Positions 19,973-30,964 of a stretch of 64,000 nucleotides of DNA are shown here, piece after piece. The notes under the pieces are model-generated. The model made no database searches. It worked only from the letters and a program-made list of their open reading frames with translations, and was not told where the DNA came from. Position 1 is the first letter of the stretch; every line of letters starts with the position of its first letter. The stretch spans positions 32,444,399-32,508,398 of the forward strand of contig CP154957.1 of assembly GCA_039621445.1 (NCBI GenBank), given 5' to 3'. The DNA is from Euglena gracilis. Lineage: Eukaryota; Euglenida; Euglenophyceae; Euglenales. The position numbers and the translations under genes are program-made.

Positions 19973-20263
19973 CTGGGGTCGACCGACCCGGGAGGGGGTG
20001 GGGGGGTCTGGGGGGGCCCGGGGGGGCCGGGGCAGGCAAGCATACCTCAGGGGGGGGGGGGGTTGGTGTCTGCTGATTGCGGGCCAAACAGCCCCATGCC
20101 CGGCTTCAGCGCCAGGAGAGGCCGAGTGCGCAGGCACTATTGACCTTTGGCCATGTGTTGTTCTACCCTCTCCCCCTGGGGGGCCAGGGGTTGGATCTGG
20201 GTGCTGGGCGTGCCCAGCCCCCCCCCCCCCGAGGGTGGGGTCGGCCTCGGCTTGAACCTCAGC

Positions 20264-20502
20264 CTGGACAGGCTGTGCGGTTCATCCACGCTGGCGTCCT
20301 TGCGGGTCCGCTGCTTCCGCTTCTTCCTCTCCCCGTCCGCGCTGTCGTCGGCCCGGGGCTGGCAGCTCTCCGCGCAGGTCGGCCACTCCGCCAGGCGCCG
20401 CTCCTCCTCCTCGCGCCGCCGCCGCTCCTCCTCCTCCCGCTTGCGCTCCTCGGCCTCCCGCCTCGCTCGTTCCCGCGCCTTCTCATCCTTCTCCTTCCGC
20501 TG
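20264..20502 (-). CDS. Long minus-strand gene, ERK-rich coiled-coil exon
   Basis: Acceptor GAGGTGACAG (minus) then QRKEKDEKARERARREAEER, KREEEERRRREEEERRLAEW, then PTCAESCQPRADDSADGERK, KRKQRTRKDASVDEPHSLSR; donor TCCAG/GCTGAGG (GC). The first half is a single charged alpha helix or coiled coil; the second looks like a basic, possibly nuclear-localising segment. GC3-rich. Confidence 0.65.
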
Positions 20503-20795
20503 CTGTCACCTCGCCCCTGTAACGCGATGGCCACCGCGAAAGTTGGCACGGAAAACATGTGCATGTGCAGAAGAACAAGCAGATATCCCCTGTAGTGTGG
20601 CAAATGGGCGAGTGGCTGCAGAGAGGGCGGCGATCTCAGCGGGGGGGGGGGGGCATTGGTTTTTAAAGCACGAGTGCTGCTTTGTGGCAATTGAGGGGTT
20701 ACATGAATCAGTTCTGTGTGCAACTGTGTGCCTATTTCTCTAGAAAAAAAAACAACACCATATGTTTTTATTCATTCTGCCTGACCGTCGGCGAC

Positions 20796-20957
20796 ACGTA
20801 GGGAGCGACATGGCCTCTCCTCCTGACGCCGCCTCCGCTCCTCTTCCTTCTGCTGGGCCTCCTCCTCCTTCTGCCGCCGCTCCTCCTCGGACTTCAGCCG
20901 GCGCTCCTCCTCTGTCCTTTTGCGTTCCTCCTCCTCCTTGCGGCGGCGCTCCTCGTC
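20796..20957 (-). CDS. Long minus-strand gene, EEERR coiled-coil exon
   Basis: Acceptor CCCACCGCAAG (minus) then DEERRRKEEEERKRTEEERR and LKSEEERRQKEEEAQQKEEE, RRRRQEER. Phase 0 in. The 3' end is uncertain; CGT/GTCGCC at 20795 gives phase 0 and fits the next exon. If unspliced the frame would stop at 20772. Confidence 0.6.
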
Positions 20958-21118
20958 CTTGCGGTGGGGGCAGAGAAGGCCACCCAATGTGGAGAAAACA
21001 ATCACAAAAAACAGCAGGGTTTGGCCGTTTGCTGGAACTGCTCAGGGCAGTTGTTGTCTGCAATGGGACACTAAAATTCAGGAGCTTTGGGTGGGGGGGG
21101 CATGGAGCAGTCGCAGAC

Positions 21119-21959
21119 GGGGGGGGGGGGTTACGGTAATGGGATGGACAATAGTAGGAGGATCTCGATCCTCCTCAAATGTCGTTTGAGGTAGTTTGAG
21201 GACAGCGAACCCAAAGAGTCGCCCATCTAAAATCCTCCTCGAACGACCTCGAACGACCTTCGAGGAGGATTTTGATCCTCCTCGAACCCTCGAACGGCAT
21301 TCGAGGAGGATTTTGATCCTCCTCAAACCCTCGAACGGCATTCGAGGAGGATCTTGATCCTCCTCGAACGACCTCGAACGACCTTTGAGGAGGATTTTGA
21401 TCCTCCTAGAGGGAAACATAGCAACGATGAGCAGGATGGTTACAACCATTGAGGATGGAATCTTAAGCCTATTCCTTCTAATAACCTCAGAAATTCTCTC
21501 GGTATGGGAACATTTTTGAATAAAAATATTTATGAGTGCATTCCTGCGTAAGAAAAAATATGTTTCGTCTTCCCCTGTCTTTGCTTTCTTCCGGATCGTG
21601 CCAGTGAAAGACAAAAAAAACAAACAAGCAGAATCAAGAACAATGAACCATGGTAACAAACTCCAAAAAAAACTTGCAACTGATACCTGAATTGCATATA
21701 CATAGGAGGAGGATCGAGATGTCATTCAAGGTCGTTCGAGGAGGATCGAGATTCTCCTCGAATGTCGTTCAAGGACATTCGAGGAGGATCAATATCCTCC
21801 TCGAAGGTCGTTCGAGGTCGTTCAAGGAGGATCGAAATCCTCCTCGAAGGTCGTTCGAGGATTTTAAGCCCCCCCCCCTCAAAGGGGGGGCCAAAAACGT
21901 TCTCAAAACTCGAACGTTCGAGCTCGAACCTCCTCCTACGGTTACCCCCCAGGGGGGGG
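21119..21959. mobile_element. 0.84-kb foldback element, copy 2
   Basis: Left end G-run plus GGTTACGGTA (21119-21138), right end CCTCCTACGGTTACCCCCC plus G-run (21932-21959). Inside are AGGAGGATCNNGATCCTCCT palindromes separated by GTCGTTCGAG-like spacers (21160-21410 and 21700-21860), and TTTTAAGC, C-run, G-run, GCCAAAAACG near the right end. Same plan as 17530-19106 but diverged units (GGAGGATC instead of GGATGCTC). The middle 21420-21690 is unique AT-rich sequence with no clear ORF. Confidence 0.7.
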
Positions 21960-22061
21960 CACAATTCTGACCCTCATGCATGACCCCAACTCCCATGGTG
22001 TTCGCCGATGTCTCTGGAACAGGTTTATCATCAGAACAAGTCCAAAATCTCACTTGTCGTG

Positions 22062-22469
22062 CCCCCCCCCCTAGTCGTATGACCGGGTTCCTGCAACCTG
22101 TGACCGGGGGGGGTGGTCGTAACACCCCCATAACCTGCAACCTGTGACCGGGGGGGGGTCATAAATGAGTGGGCGGGCGTAGAAGTGTGTGAAAACTGTC
22201 CCAAAATGGCAGATTTACCCCCCCAAAATGTCCCATTTTTCAAAAATCCGGCGCTTTGCGCCGGTAGGGGGGACCTTATTTTGGGGGGGTCCATTTCATG
22301 GGTTTTTGCTCGGACCGGCCAGGGGGGGGGGACTTATTTTTGGGGGTTAAATTTTTCGCAACCTGCAACCTGTGACCGGGGGGGGTGGTCATAACACCCC
22401 CATGACCTGCAACCTGTGACCGGGGGGTGGTCATAAATGAGGGGTGGTCGTACGACTAGGGGGGGGGGG
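22062..22469. mobile_element. C/G-run-bounded element with CCTAGTCGTACGACC ends, copy 1
   Basis: C-run plus CTAGTCGTATGACCGGGTTC on the left (22062-22090) and GTGGTCGTACGACTAGG plus G-run on the right (22445-22469). Inside, CCTGCAACCTGTGACCGGGG recurs at least four times, with TGGTCATAA spacers. No ORF. Relative at 25755-26007. Confidence 0.7.
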
Positions 22470-24436
22470 TGGTTTCCAGGAATCCAGCCAGGGATGTGAC
22501 CTGTAGGAGGGTTTCAACGCATGCATCGTCATAAATATACACAAATAATTGGAAAAGATGCATAAAAAAATTCTGCTTCAGGGGGGGATCTGGGGTCAGG
22601 CTGAATTTAAGGCGAGGCCGACCCCACCCCAGGGGGGTGCCTGCCTGGGCAGGCACTCAAAAGCACCCAGATCCGACCCGGGGGGGGGGGGGCACATAGC
22701 AAAAAGTGTCTGGGTAATTCCGGTGCCAAGATCTAGAAAACCCTCGGGCACTTTTTGGCCCACAACAAGGCAGGTACCCCCCAGGGCATTCTGAGACCCC
22801 CCCCCATGTCTGAGTGACTCTCAAAAATCATGCTGCTTCAGAAAATATGCAACATGTTGGCCAAAAAATGAAAAATGACAAAAAAAGAAGCATTTGGATG
22901 AGGAGTATAAAGCCAAAATGTGGCAATTTCATACTCAAATCCCTTTCTCAAAAACATGCAGAAAGCAAAAAAAATGTAGGTAAAAACCTGAAAAAAACCA
23001 TCTCTCCACCCCTTCTCTTTGGAAATTTTTGGCGCAAGATCTACAAGCTAAAATTGCCAAAATGTCGCACCACTCAACCTTCTCTGGGTGGCGTTCTTCC
23101 TCTTCCTTCCGGCGACGGTCTTCCTCTTCTTCGCGTCATATTGGGACATCCTGTTCAAAAAAAGACTGTACCTCCCTCAACTGCTAAAGCTTCTTTTGCC
23201 CTCCCAGTTCGGCGCCGGACCCCAACCGGCGGTCAGAGTGCTTGAGGGAAGTGCTTAAATTGTGGCGAGGGGTATTCCCATGGGAGGGGACGGGAATAGC
23301 TCACTGTTAGAGCACTTTTTTTTTATGAAGAACGTGCAATAAAAAACTCAAAATCGCCTAAATGAAAATCATTTTTTTTTGGCAAATGTGCTTCAAAATT
23401 ACTCCTTTTGGGGGGTCCGAGGTTGGGTATGGAATAGCTGGGAGGTGGGGGGGGTAAGCAACGCCCTGGTCGGAAGGATGAAAAGACTTCGGGGGAGGGG
23501 ATTAATATACCCGGGGGGGGGGGGGGGGCTGCAGCTCAGACGCTGCAAAAATTGGGCTGGGGGATGAGCTGCCCATGAGCTACCCATCCCCCAAGGGGGT
23601 GCTCCGGCTGGAACCATACCCAACCTGGGGTCAAACTGGGTGCAAAAAAAATTGAAACTGCAAAAATGCCCCCACAAATGAAAATTATGCAAAAAACCAA
23701 TGACAATGACAATTTGCCCTGACCAGCCTTCGACCCATTTCGACCAAATTGGACCCATTCTTTTTGCCCACCCATTTTTGGCCCATTTTTGTAACCCCCC
23801 CTTAAAACCAAAATCCATTACCGCCCAGCCGCCCCTTGGGAGGCTGCAAAATAAAATAAAACTCGTCGATGGGGGGGTTCGGGGCTGGAAAAAGGCTGCT
23901 GGCTGGCTGGACCTCCTGGGGGGGAGGGGTCAAATTTTCTCAAGCACCCTGATGGCTAAAGATAAATACAACAAAATAACTACTACACACTACAATAACT
24001 ACACTGCCGGGTACAGAAGGCAATGGTTACAGACATTGCCACACTGTTGCGCGAACGTGCAACAGTAATACATTGCGCTTAAGCGCAATATATAAAATCT
24101 GCACCCCTGGAAGTACAGGAAGGGGTGGGGGTTAGCCCCCCCCCCATCCACCAAAATGATGGGGGGTGGCCAACCATCCACTGATAGGGTCTTCCAATTT
24201 CTTTTAAAAAAATACTGATCCTCTGAGCCTGAGAAAAAAGTGTGCCTGGTTTTCGAGAAATGACTGCTATTCACAGCTGATTTTGCTTGTGTGTGTTTAA
24301 TTATGTGCATGGCACCTGGTGAGGAGAAACCACTGATGTAGAATCAAAACTTGGCAAATACAAAGAGACCACAGCACCGCTCATACAAGCATTACAACAG
24401 TGGACTGACTGCCTTGGGGAGGGTTGAAAAGGCGCC
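22470..24436. other. Intron or spacer full of dispersed repeats
   Basis: No exon found. It contains a GCCTGCCTGGGCAGGC palindrome block (about 22605-22690), a GGGAATAGCTCACTGTTAGAGCA piece (about 23286-23310) that recurs at 28460 and 49095, and a long member of the CTGGAAAAAGGCTG family (23530-23945). The C-run at 22796-22804 and G-run at 23512-23527 are element borders. Confidence 0.4.
23530..23945. repeat. Dispersed CTGGAAAAAGGCTG-family element, second long copy
   Basis: Collinear with 19160-19556: CCGGCTGGAACC, CCAACCTGGGGTCAAAC, GCCCATTTTTG, AAAACTCGTCGATGG and GGGGCTGGAAAAAGGCTGCT in the same order, about 400 nt, moderately diverged. Confidence 0.6.
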
Positions 24437-24563
24437 CTGTTGCCGACGCTCTTCCTCACCCTTTTGACGCCGCTGCTCCTCTCGCTTCCGCCGCTCCTCG
24501 TCCTCCTTCTGACGGCGTTCCTCTTCCTTCTTCCGACGCAGATTGGCCTCCTGCTTCAGCCAG
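24437..24563 (-). CDS. Long minus-strand gene, EERRQK coiled-coil exon
   Basis: Acceptor GCCCTGCAG (minus) then WLKQEANLRRKKEEERRQKE, DEERRKREEQRRQKGEEERR, QQ; the frame is open to GAFSTLPKAVSPLL and a stop if unspliced. A GC donor (AGG/GCGCC) is possible. Same charged-helix style and codon use as the exons at 20796 and 25631. End phases do not fully agree with the neighbours, so one boundary may be wrong. Confidence 0.55.
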
Positions 24564-25630
24564 CTGCAGGGCGGCGCCGGAAGATGTTCAACTGCGCTTT
24601 GGCGCAAGCCCGTGAGCAAAGGCCCACTCAACGGTGCCCCCCACAAACAGTCATCTTTTCTTGCCGCATGTGAGGTCAGGCTTTCATCATGTGTGGTTCA
24701 CAACAGGCGTGTGGACCACAAATGGTGTCCACAAATGAACCACAAAAATTTTCGGTTGTCCACAAAAAAATTGTTGGTGTCCACAAAACTTGATTGAGAA
24801 TCACAAAAGAAAGCAATTTTACAACTTACAGTGTGGCTAAAAATTACGGAAGACAAAAATTACGGCAAAAAAAAATTACGAGAAAAAAAATTTTTGGCAA
24901 AATTTTTATTTTGGAAAAATTAATTTTGGCAAAATCTGGTCCCCACGAAGGATTGACCTCCGGCACAGGTGAGCGACATTTTTCTCCTGGTTGCGTGTTC
25001 AACGTATTTTTCTGTCCCCCAGTGGCTGCAATCGCTCGAGGTGTTGTCGCACGTACCTGCCCAGCAACGCTTGCCAAAAAAAATGGGGGAACGTTCAAGA
25101 TCGGTCAGGCATGCGCAAAATATTCGCTGGCGAAAGCAGAATGGTGGCCACTGATCAGGTGTCAGTGATTTTTAATGCAGAGCGGTTTTTGCTGTGATTT
25201 TCCCTAGGTGCTTGATGCCGGTCGCCCGTTTTTCAAGGGGCTGGCTGAGCATATACCATTGAAGAAACTGGCATACAATTGGGATGACTATTGTGTTCTT
25301 TTGAGCACAAACCAGAAGTGGACTGGAAGAGGGCGTCGGAAACCGACGGAGTGAGAAAATTACGAGAAAAAAAATTATGGCAAAATTTGGGTATTTTGCC
25401 AAAATTTCTGTCTTCCGTAATTTTTAGCCGCACTGTAAAGCGGATCAATCTTTAAACACCTCGGCCACATGGTGCACCTTGTCCCCAGATCAATCCGTAA
25501 AATGTGGCAGTGAATCACACCCCACCGGGGATTTTTTAAGGAGCCCCCAGGGGGAGGGGGTCCCGCGGGCCGGCTGGAAAAAGGTCGGGGAACGCGGCAA
25601 AGCACCCACAAAGCCAGAGGCGCCCTCAAC

Positions 25631-25733
25631 GCTTCTCCGCCTCCCGCTTCAGCCGCCGTTCCTCCTCGCGGCGGCGCCGCTCCTCCTCCTGGCGGGCCCG
25701 CTTCTCCTCCTCCCGTCGCACCCGTTCCGTCTC
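25631..25733 (-). CDS. Long minus-strand gene, REEEKR coiled-coil exon
   Basis: Acceptor CCCCTGAAG (minus) then ETERVRREEEKRARQEEERR, RREEERRLKREAEK; donor near AAGC/GTTGAG. Phase 0 in agrees with the exon ending at 26396. A G/C-run element (25755-26007) lies only 21 nt upstream of its acceptor. Confidence 0.55.
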
Positions 25734-25754
25734 CTTCAGGGGTTTTCTTACCCT

Positions 25755-26007
25755 CCCCCCCTAGTCGTACGACCGGGTTCCTGCAACCTGTGACCGGGGG
25801 GGGGGGTGGTCGTAACACCCCCATAACCTGCAACCTGTGACCGGGGGGTGGTCATAAACGGGGCGGCGGTTGTAGGTAAGGTGGTGTTAAAATTTTCGTA
25901 ACCTGCAACCTGTGACCGGGGGGGGGTCATAACACCCCATGACCTGCAACCTGTGACCGGGGGGTGGTCGTAAATGAGGGGTGGTCGTACGACTAGGGGG
26001 GGGGGGG
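25755..26007. mobile_element. C/G-run-bounded element with CCTAGTCGTACGACC ends, copy 2
   Basis: C-run plus CTAGTCGTACGACCGGGTTC and, inverted at the right, GGTCGTACGACTAGG plus G-run. Three internal CCTGCAACCTGTGACCGGGG units. 253 bp, a shorter relative of 22062-22469, in an intron. Confidence 0.75.
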
Positions 26008-26395
26008 TAAGGACCCCTGGGGGGGGGGGGGGGTCCCCCGTGCCGGCTGGAAAAAAAAAGTCTCGTGCCAACCCCCGGGGGCGGGTGGTCTATGGGGGGG
26101 GGGGGGTTCAAGCCGGCTGGCAGCTGGACCTGGTACCCCGAAAACAGGCAAAAAAAAGCCTAAATCCAGTCGGGTTAGAATTATTCAGCCCAAATTTGTA
26201 TTTATTCAGCCCAAAAATATCTCAAGGCCATTTCTCAAGGCCTTTTCAGAGAATTTCGGTCCAACTGGCCCAACTTTATTTTAGCAGACTTCAAGGGGGC
26301 TCTGCACCCCAGCGGGGAGCTGATGGCTGGAAAAAAGTTGCTGGCCAGCTGGACCCCCTCCCCCGGGGGTGGGGTCACCTCCGGCTTAAGAAAAC

Positions 26396-26569
26396 CCTGG
26401 CCTCCTTCCGCCGTCGCTCTTCCTCTTGCCGCTCCTGCTCCTCCGCCTGCCGCTGCTCCCGGTCCCCTGCCTCCGGCTCGGCGGCTGCCACCACAGCCTC
26501 CAGTTTCTCCTTCGCCTTCCCGTTGACGGTGGCGATTTCCTGCAGGCTGGAATTGGTCAACTCGCACGG
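26396..26569 (-). CDS. Long minus-strand gene, coiled-coil exon SLQEIATVNGKAKEKLEAVV
   Basis: Acceptor ACAATACAG (minus) then PCELTNSSLQEIATVNGKAK, EKLEAVVAAAEPEAGDREQR, QAEEQERQEEERRRKEAR; donor CCAGG/GTTTTC in phase 0. It starts as an ordinary heptad-like helix and grades into the ERK-rich region, which places it at the N-terminal side of the coil. Confidence 0.6.
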
Positions 26570-26838
26570 CTGTATTGTAGAGTCTGTTGGGGGGGGGGGT
26601 TGACCCCATCATCATTGATTGATCATGATTGGGAGTCCATCCCCCAACCTGCGATGACACTTTGTCAAAGTGTCATCGCAGGTGACTTTGATGCCGAAGG
26701 AAAAAAATGGGAAGCTGTTGACCACCAACCACGCATAGAGCCTCCGAGATTCCCATTCAGCCTTGCCTGGGGTGCCTGCCCAGGCAGGCACAACCTTAGC
26801 CCCCCCCCCCCGTGCGGGGTGGGCCATGCCAAAAAAAC

Positions 26839-27093
26839 TCCGCCTGGGCACAGGGGCCGGCGCAGCGTCGGGCTTTGGCACGACAGCGGCGGCCGGCTTC
26901 GCCGCCTTCCGCTTCTCCGCCTTGCCGTCCACCTTCCCCTGCACCTCGTGGACCAGCTTCTCCACCTCGTCGTTCTTGCGCTTCAGCTGCTCCTGCGCGC
27001 TCTTCATCTTCAGGAGCAGCTCCCGCAGGCGACGCTCCTCCTGCTCCGCCTGCTCGTCCACTGCCCTCGTGTCCTCCCCCTCGGTGTCATCCA
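26839..27093 (-). CDS. Long minus-strand gene, exon with coiled coil LRELLLKMKSAQEQLKRKND
   Basis: Acceptor CTGCTGCCAG (minus) then DDTEGEDTRAVDEQAEQEER, RLRELLLKMKSAQEQLKRKN, DEVEKLVHEVQGKVDGKAEK, RKAAKPAAAVVPKPDAAPAP. Clear leucine-spaced heptads, then a Lys/Ala/Pro linker. The donor is placed at CGGA/GTTTTT; a GC donor 8 nt earlier is an alternative. Confidence 0.65.
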
Positions 27094-27378
27094 CTGGCAG
27101 CAGGCATCGCCAGCACGGGACGCTTTGAGGCACCTCCGACCACAACCCCGTTTGGAGGTTTGTTTTGGTCTCTGAGCAGCAATGATTGGGGGGCAGGGTT
27201 TGACATAACAGGGTTTGACAGGGTGTGGGGGTGGGGGGTGGTCGGACTGCCATCCGGTCAAGGAAGTGGTTTGGGAGAGACACCCCCTTGCGCCTGGCAT
27301 GGACATTCTTTTCCTGGGGTGGTTGCGGCGATAACATTTACAAATAAATAAAACCAGCGAATGAAATGTGTGCATTAC

Positions 27379-27674
27379 CGGTGGAGAAATTCACCAAAAG
27401 CAGAGATGAGGTGGGCCCTCGGCCATCTGGCCGCTTCCTGGCCTCAAAGAGAGACTTCCCCTTCGCCGGGTCCAGCTCCACATCCCCGTCCTCCTCGCCC
27501 TCGTTGAAATCCAGCTCCTCCATGTCCAGCGACGCCTGCCGCAGTGTCTCGGTGCGGCTCCACGCCCGCTCCTCCCGCCGGGCAGCCTTGTTGCGGTTGC
27601 CCCGCTGGCCGGCCAGCTTGGAGTTGAGGCTCAGCGCCTTGGCCAGCCCCTCCTTCGCCACCTCACTGGCCACC
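27379..27674 (-). CDS. Long minus-strand gene, most 5' exon seen
   Basis: Acceptor CCCTCTGAG (minus) then VASEVAKEGLAKALSLNSKL, AGQRGNRNKAARREERAWSR, TETLRQASLDMEELDFNEGE, EDGDVELDPAKGKSLFEARK, RPDGRGPTSSLLLVNFST; donor CACCG/GTAATG. Acidic patch in the middle. No family recognised. It may equally be a later exon of the gene at 29-48 kb; phases between the two do not match directly. Confidence 0.6.
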
Positions 27675-27734
27675 CTCAGAGGGACATTCCACCCATCACT
27701 CAGCGGGCGACGCCATATGGAGAAAAGCCACCCT

Positions 27735-29370
27735 GGCATGGCTTGATGACCCCCCCCCAAGGGTCCAGCTCAGAGGCCGGAAAACTTGGTCTGGCTGGAA
27801 AAAAGGCTGCTGTATGACCCACCCCTATGGGTTCCCCCCAGGCTGGAACTTGCGCCCAGGGACACATGGGAAGCCATGAGGGCCAACCCCTCTCCAACCT
27901 CGAAAGCAACAAGCACTTTAGGAAAACTTTCGGTTCGGGAGCCAGCCGAGGGTGAAAATACCTGTGAAAATTCGTTGAAAGAACCCTGAATCCTCTTTGG
28001 AGGCAATGCCAAAAACCATCGTCTTCTACACTTCTCCCACATTATACATAAGAGAAAATACCAGACATTCCCAAATCCAACAAAATAAAATCTTAAAATT
28101 TAAAATGCACCCCAAGTTTTGTTTCCATATTTTATCACACTTTTCAAATTGTAAGTTTAATCACCATTGTGGCATGCAATTATCATCCCCCCCGAGCTAT
28201 TCCCGTCCTCGGGACCCTTTAACGCCCGATGGGAACAGAACAGGGGGGGGGGACAGTTTGGGGAACCAAGGTCGCCCCCGAGCTATCCCCATTCCCCAAC
28301 CTCGGACAGCCCACAAGGGTCATTTTTGGCAACCGTTTTGGATGGTTACAAAAAATGTCAATTTTAAGCACATTTGCAAAAAGTGGGTTTGAAAATGTCC
28401 AAAAAAAACGTCGATTCTTTTCGCACCTTTTCGCACCTTCTTCATAAAACAGTGTTATGCCAGTGAGCTATTCCCATCCCCCCTGTGGGAACAGCTTGGG
28501 GGGGGGGGAGGATGGTATGGTGAAATTTTGAAAGGCCAATGAAAAATACACCAAAAGCAAATGGATCAACTAAACAAAAAGAGACTTTTTGTGGTCTTCA
28601 TAAAGACAAAAAGACCAAATCACTTCAAAATTAAAAAAAACTTGTCGATAAAAAGAGATAAGCAAAAAATAATTACTGATGGTATTTTCATTGATTTTTT
28701 CAGAAAAATCTGATTGCGGCATCCATCTGTTTTTTTTTATTCAGGGAGAATTTGTATGCTTTTAAATATGTGGCCAGAATTTTTGAGTGGTTCAAATGTT
28801 TTTATAACAACTAAGAGACGAGATGTTTTAAATTCTTGAGAATAAACACAATCCATTATTCTGAAATTCTCTGCAACAATATTTCTCATATTTCATAAAA
28901 ATTTGCAAAGGCTTGGGGAAAAATCTCAAAGATTGCAAAAACCAGGTTCACATTTGGTTTCAGCACAGTTCAAAAAAAAAACCGTGGGATCTCGTGAACA
29001 TATGAAAGAAAACAGTATGGAAAAATAAAATAAAATGAAAAAAAAAAACTGCCGAAATGGAAAATTATCCTCCGGCCACCATTTGGGAATTTAAACTCGT
29101 TGATGGGAGGGAGGAGGTGTATGCAAAAAACATAAGGAGCAGGCTTCTTTTTAACACCCCCCCCCCCAAGGTGGTGAGGGACCTCCCCCCGGGGACGTGG
29201 AGGAGACCCCTGAAAAATCGTGACATCTGAGGGCATTATCCAAAATAATTCCGGTGCCAGAAAACTGCACAGGCCCCCAGCGCGGTAACCCCCCTGGGGA
29301 GGCTCGGCCTTGGACCCCCTGGAGGGTCTTCCAAATAAAAAGCCTGATAAGGGGGTAAACTAAACCACAC
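27735..29370. other. Spacer or intron with repeat copies
   Basis: 27735-27860 is a partial CTGGAAAAAGGCTG-family copy. A minus-strand stretch after CACAG at 27955 (FSPSAGSRTESFPKVLVAFE) is a weak exon candidate. At 28180-28510 GAGCTATTCCC and CCCGAGCTAT blocks surround C/G runs, a repeat also seen at 47285 and 49080. 28550-28970 is AT-rich and empty. Confidence 0.35.
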
Positions 29371-29632
29371 GACAAACAAGGAAGGCATCTCTGGTAGGGT
29401 CCAAAGCAACCCACCGGGAGTAGCTGGCATAGCTGGTGCTGTACACCCCCAACACCAAAGAAATATGCCCAATGTGCTCATAGATGAGGGTGACCTCCTG
29501 CACGTCGACCTCATCATAGATCTGGATGTTGTCCAGGATGGCATCGCATGCAGTCGTCGCAATGGGAGGGTAATGGATGACTCCAAGAGTGTAATTTGCA
29601 GTGGTGCGCGTCTCCACGGCCCATTTCCACTC
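29371..29632 (-). CDS. Large minus-strand gene, exon EWKWAVETRTTANYTL...
   Basis: Acceptor ATGCTCTTTCAG (minus) then EWKWAVETRTTANYTLGVIH, YPPIATTACDAILDNIQIYD, EVDVQEVTLIYEHIGHISLV, LGVYSTSYASYSRWVALDPT, RDAFLVC; donor TGTC/GTGTGG. Well-formed, non-repetitive, likely conserved. SRWVALDPTRDAFLVC faintly resembles the strand before the GT(S) turn of class-3 lipases, but no GXSXG exon follows, so I do not name it. Confidence 0.6.
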
Positions 29633-30532
29633 CTGAAAGAGCATTGGGAAGGCTTCAATAGATGAAAATAATTTTAACACAAAGACATGAGCTTCTTTGA
29701 CATGAAGCCCATCTGTTTCTTCACAATCAAGAGAGGAAATTGGTCAGCCTGAAATTGACCAACCCCAGGGGGATGAGAGGATTCTCCGTGTTTCTGGAGT
29801 GGGGGGGGAGGGGGGGCTGCACGAGAAGGCTGGGTTGAGGTCGCCCCCCACCCGGGATGTGGGTTAACCCCCCACCCACCACAGCACTGAGCAAGCAGAA
29901 GGTGCCAGGGTTTCGGGTGGGCTCCCGAACACTGCTGCCTGGGGGCCAATGCCTCGCTGGTTGTGGGCCTCCCAAAAAAGCACACAGAAAAGCCTTTTCT
30001 AGGCCTCTGTTGCCTTCGGCGCTGGAGTGCCTTGGCTGAAGCATGGAAATGTGCACCCAGTGTTGGATGTGGGTGCCGGAGCCTGCCCAGGCAGACTGCC
30101 CCCGCCCCTCTGGGGTGGGGCCGGCCACCTCAAAGTTCAGCCTGGGGGGAAGACTCCTAGAGGGATACTCACTCAACAGACTCACCGGGAGAGGTGACTG
30201 TGTTTCGACCTCTAAGTCACTTTTTTAAGGAAAAACAGCAAAAACAAAACACACACCCTCACCTGGGTCGCACACAGAGAACCGTCAAAAGCAAAGGCCA
30301 GAAAGGGCTGTGAATGGAGAAAACCAGGGAGAACCATCTCAAGCTCAGGGGGGGGGGGGTGGCAGTGTGTGAAATTGAGGGTCAACATGGACATTGTCCG
30401 TTTCTGGGGGGGAAAAAAACTCTTTGCATCCCTCTCTGCAAGGATCTCTGAATGAGCACCATATTGTAACACACATCTGAAATGACCCCTCCTCGCCAAA
30501 AAGCAGTGGGCAGTGGCAATGAAATGCAACAC

Positions 30533-30964
30533 CTTGCAGCTCTGTGCCACCGACGACAGAAATGCATACGCCACCGCCAAGAAGGTGTGGATGACCGAGA
30601 GCCATTGGCCACCTCCATTGGCCCTCGTCTTCGCCAGGTTCAGCATGGTCGCCGCCTTCTTCATTGTGTGCGGGCAGCTCGGGTGGTCCCCCGACGGCAG
30701 CGCGCGCATCACATGCGCAATGCCGTTCACCATCCAGGCGTACGTGTCCGCCTTCCGGGCCTTGCTGCCGTCCACACAGCTGGCGCACAACAGCAGCGCC
30801 CCGTCGTAGTCCCCGCTGGCCATGAGGTGGATGGTGTCGTTGGGCACGCCCTGGACGGAGGTGGTCTTGGTGGGCCGCTTGGAGCTGGAGGTCGCCTTGG
30901 AGCCCGAGCTCTTGACGAGGGCGTTCTTGGTCTTCAGCTTGTACTCTTGCGTGTCGAACGCGAG
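30533..30964 (-). CDS. Large minus-strand gene, helical-repeat exon
   Basis: Acceptor CGCCTTCGCAG (minus), 144 codons, donor TGCAAG/GTGTTGC, phase 0 at both ends. After a Lys/Ser/Thr-rich start (KSSGSKATSSSKRPTKTTSV) it reads IHLMASGDYDGALLLCASCV, then TYAWMVNGIAHVMRALPSGD, MKKAATMLNLAKTRANGGGQ, WLSVIHTFLAVAYAFLSSVA, which looks like TPR- or HEAT-like helix pairs. Joins in phase 0 to 29632 and 31792. The overlapping frame is a shadow. Confidence 0.65.

Noticed and set aside
29371-29632. Class-3 lipase annotation
   Set aside because: Only the SRWVALDPTRDAFLVC strand is suggestive; the GXSXG exon and other lipase motifs were not found.
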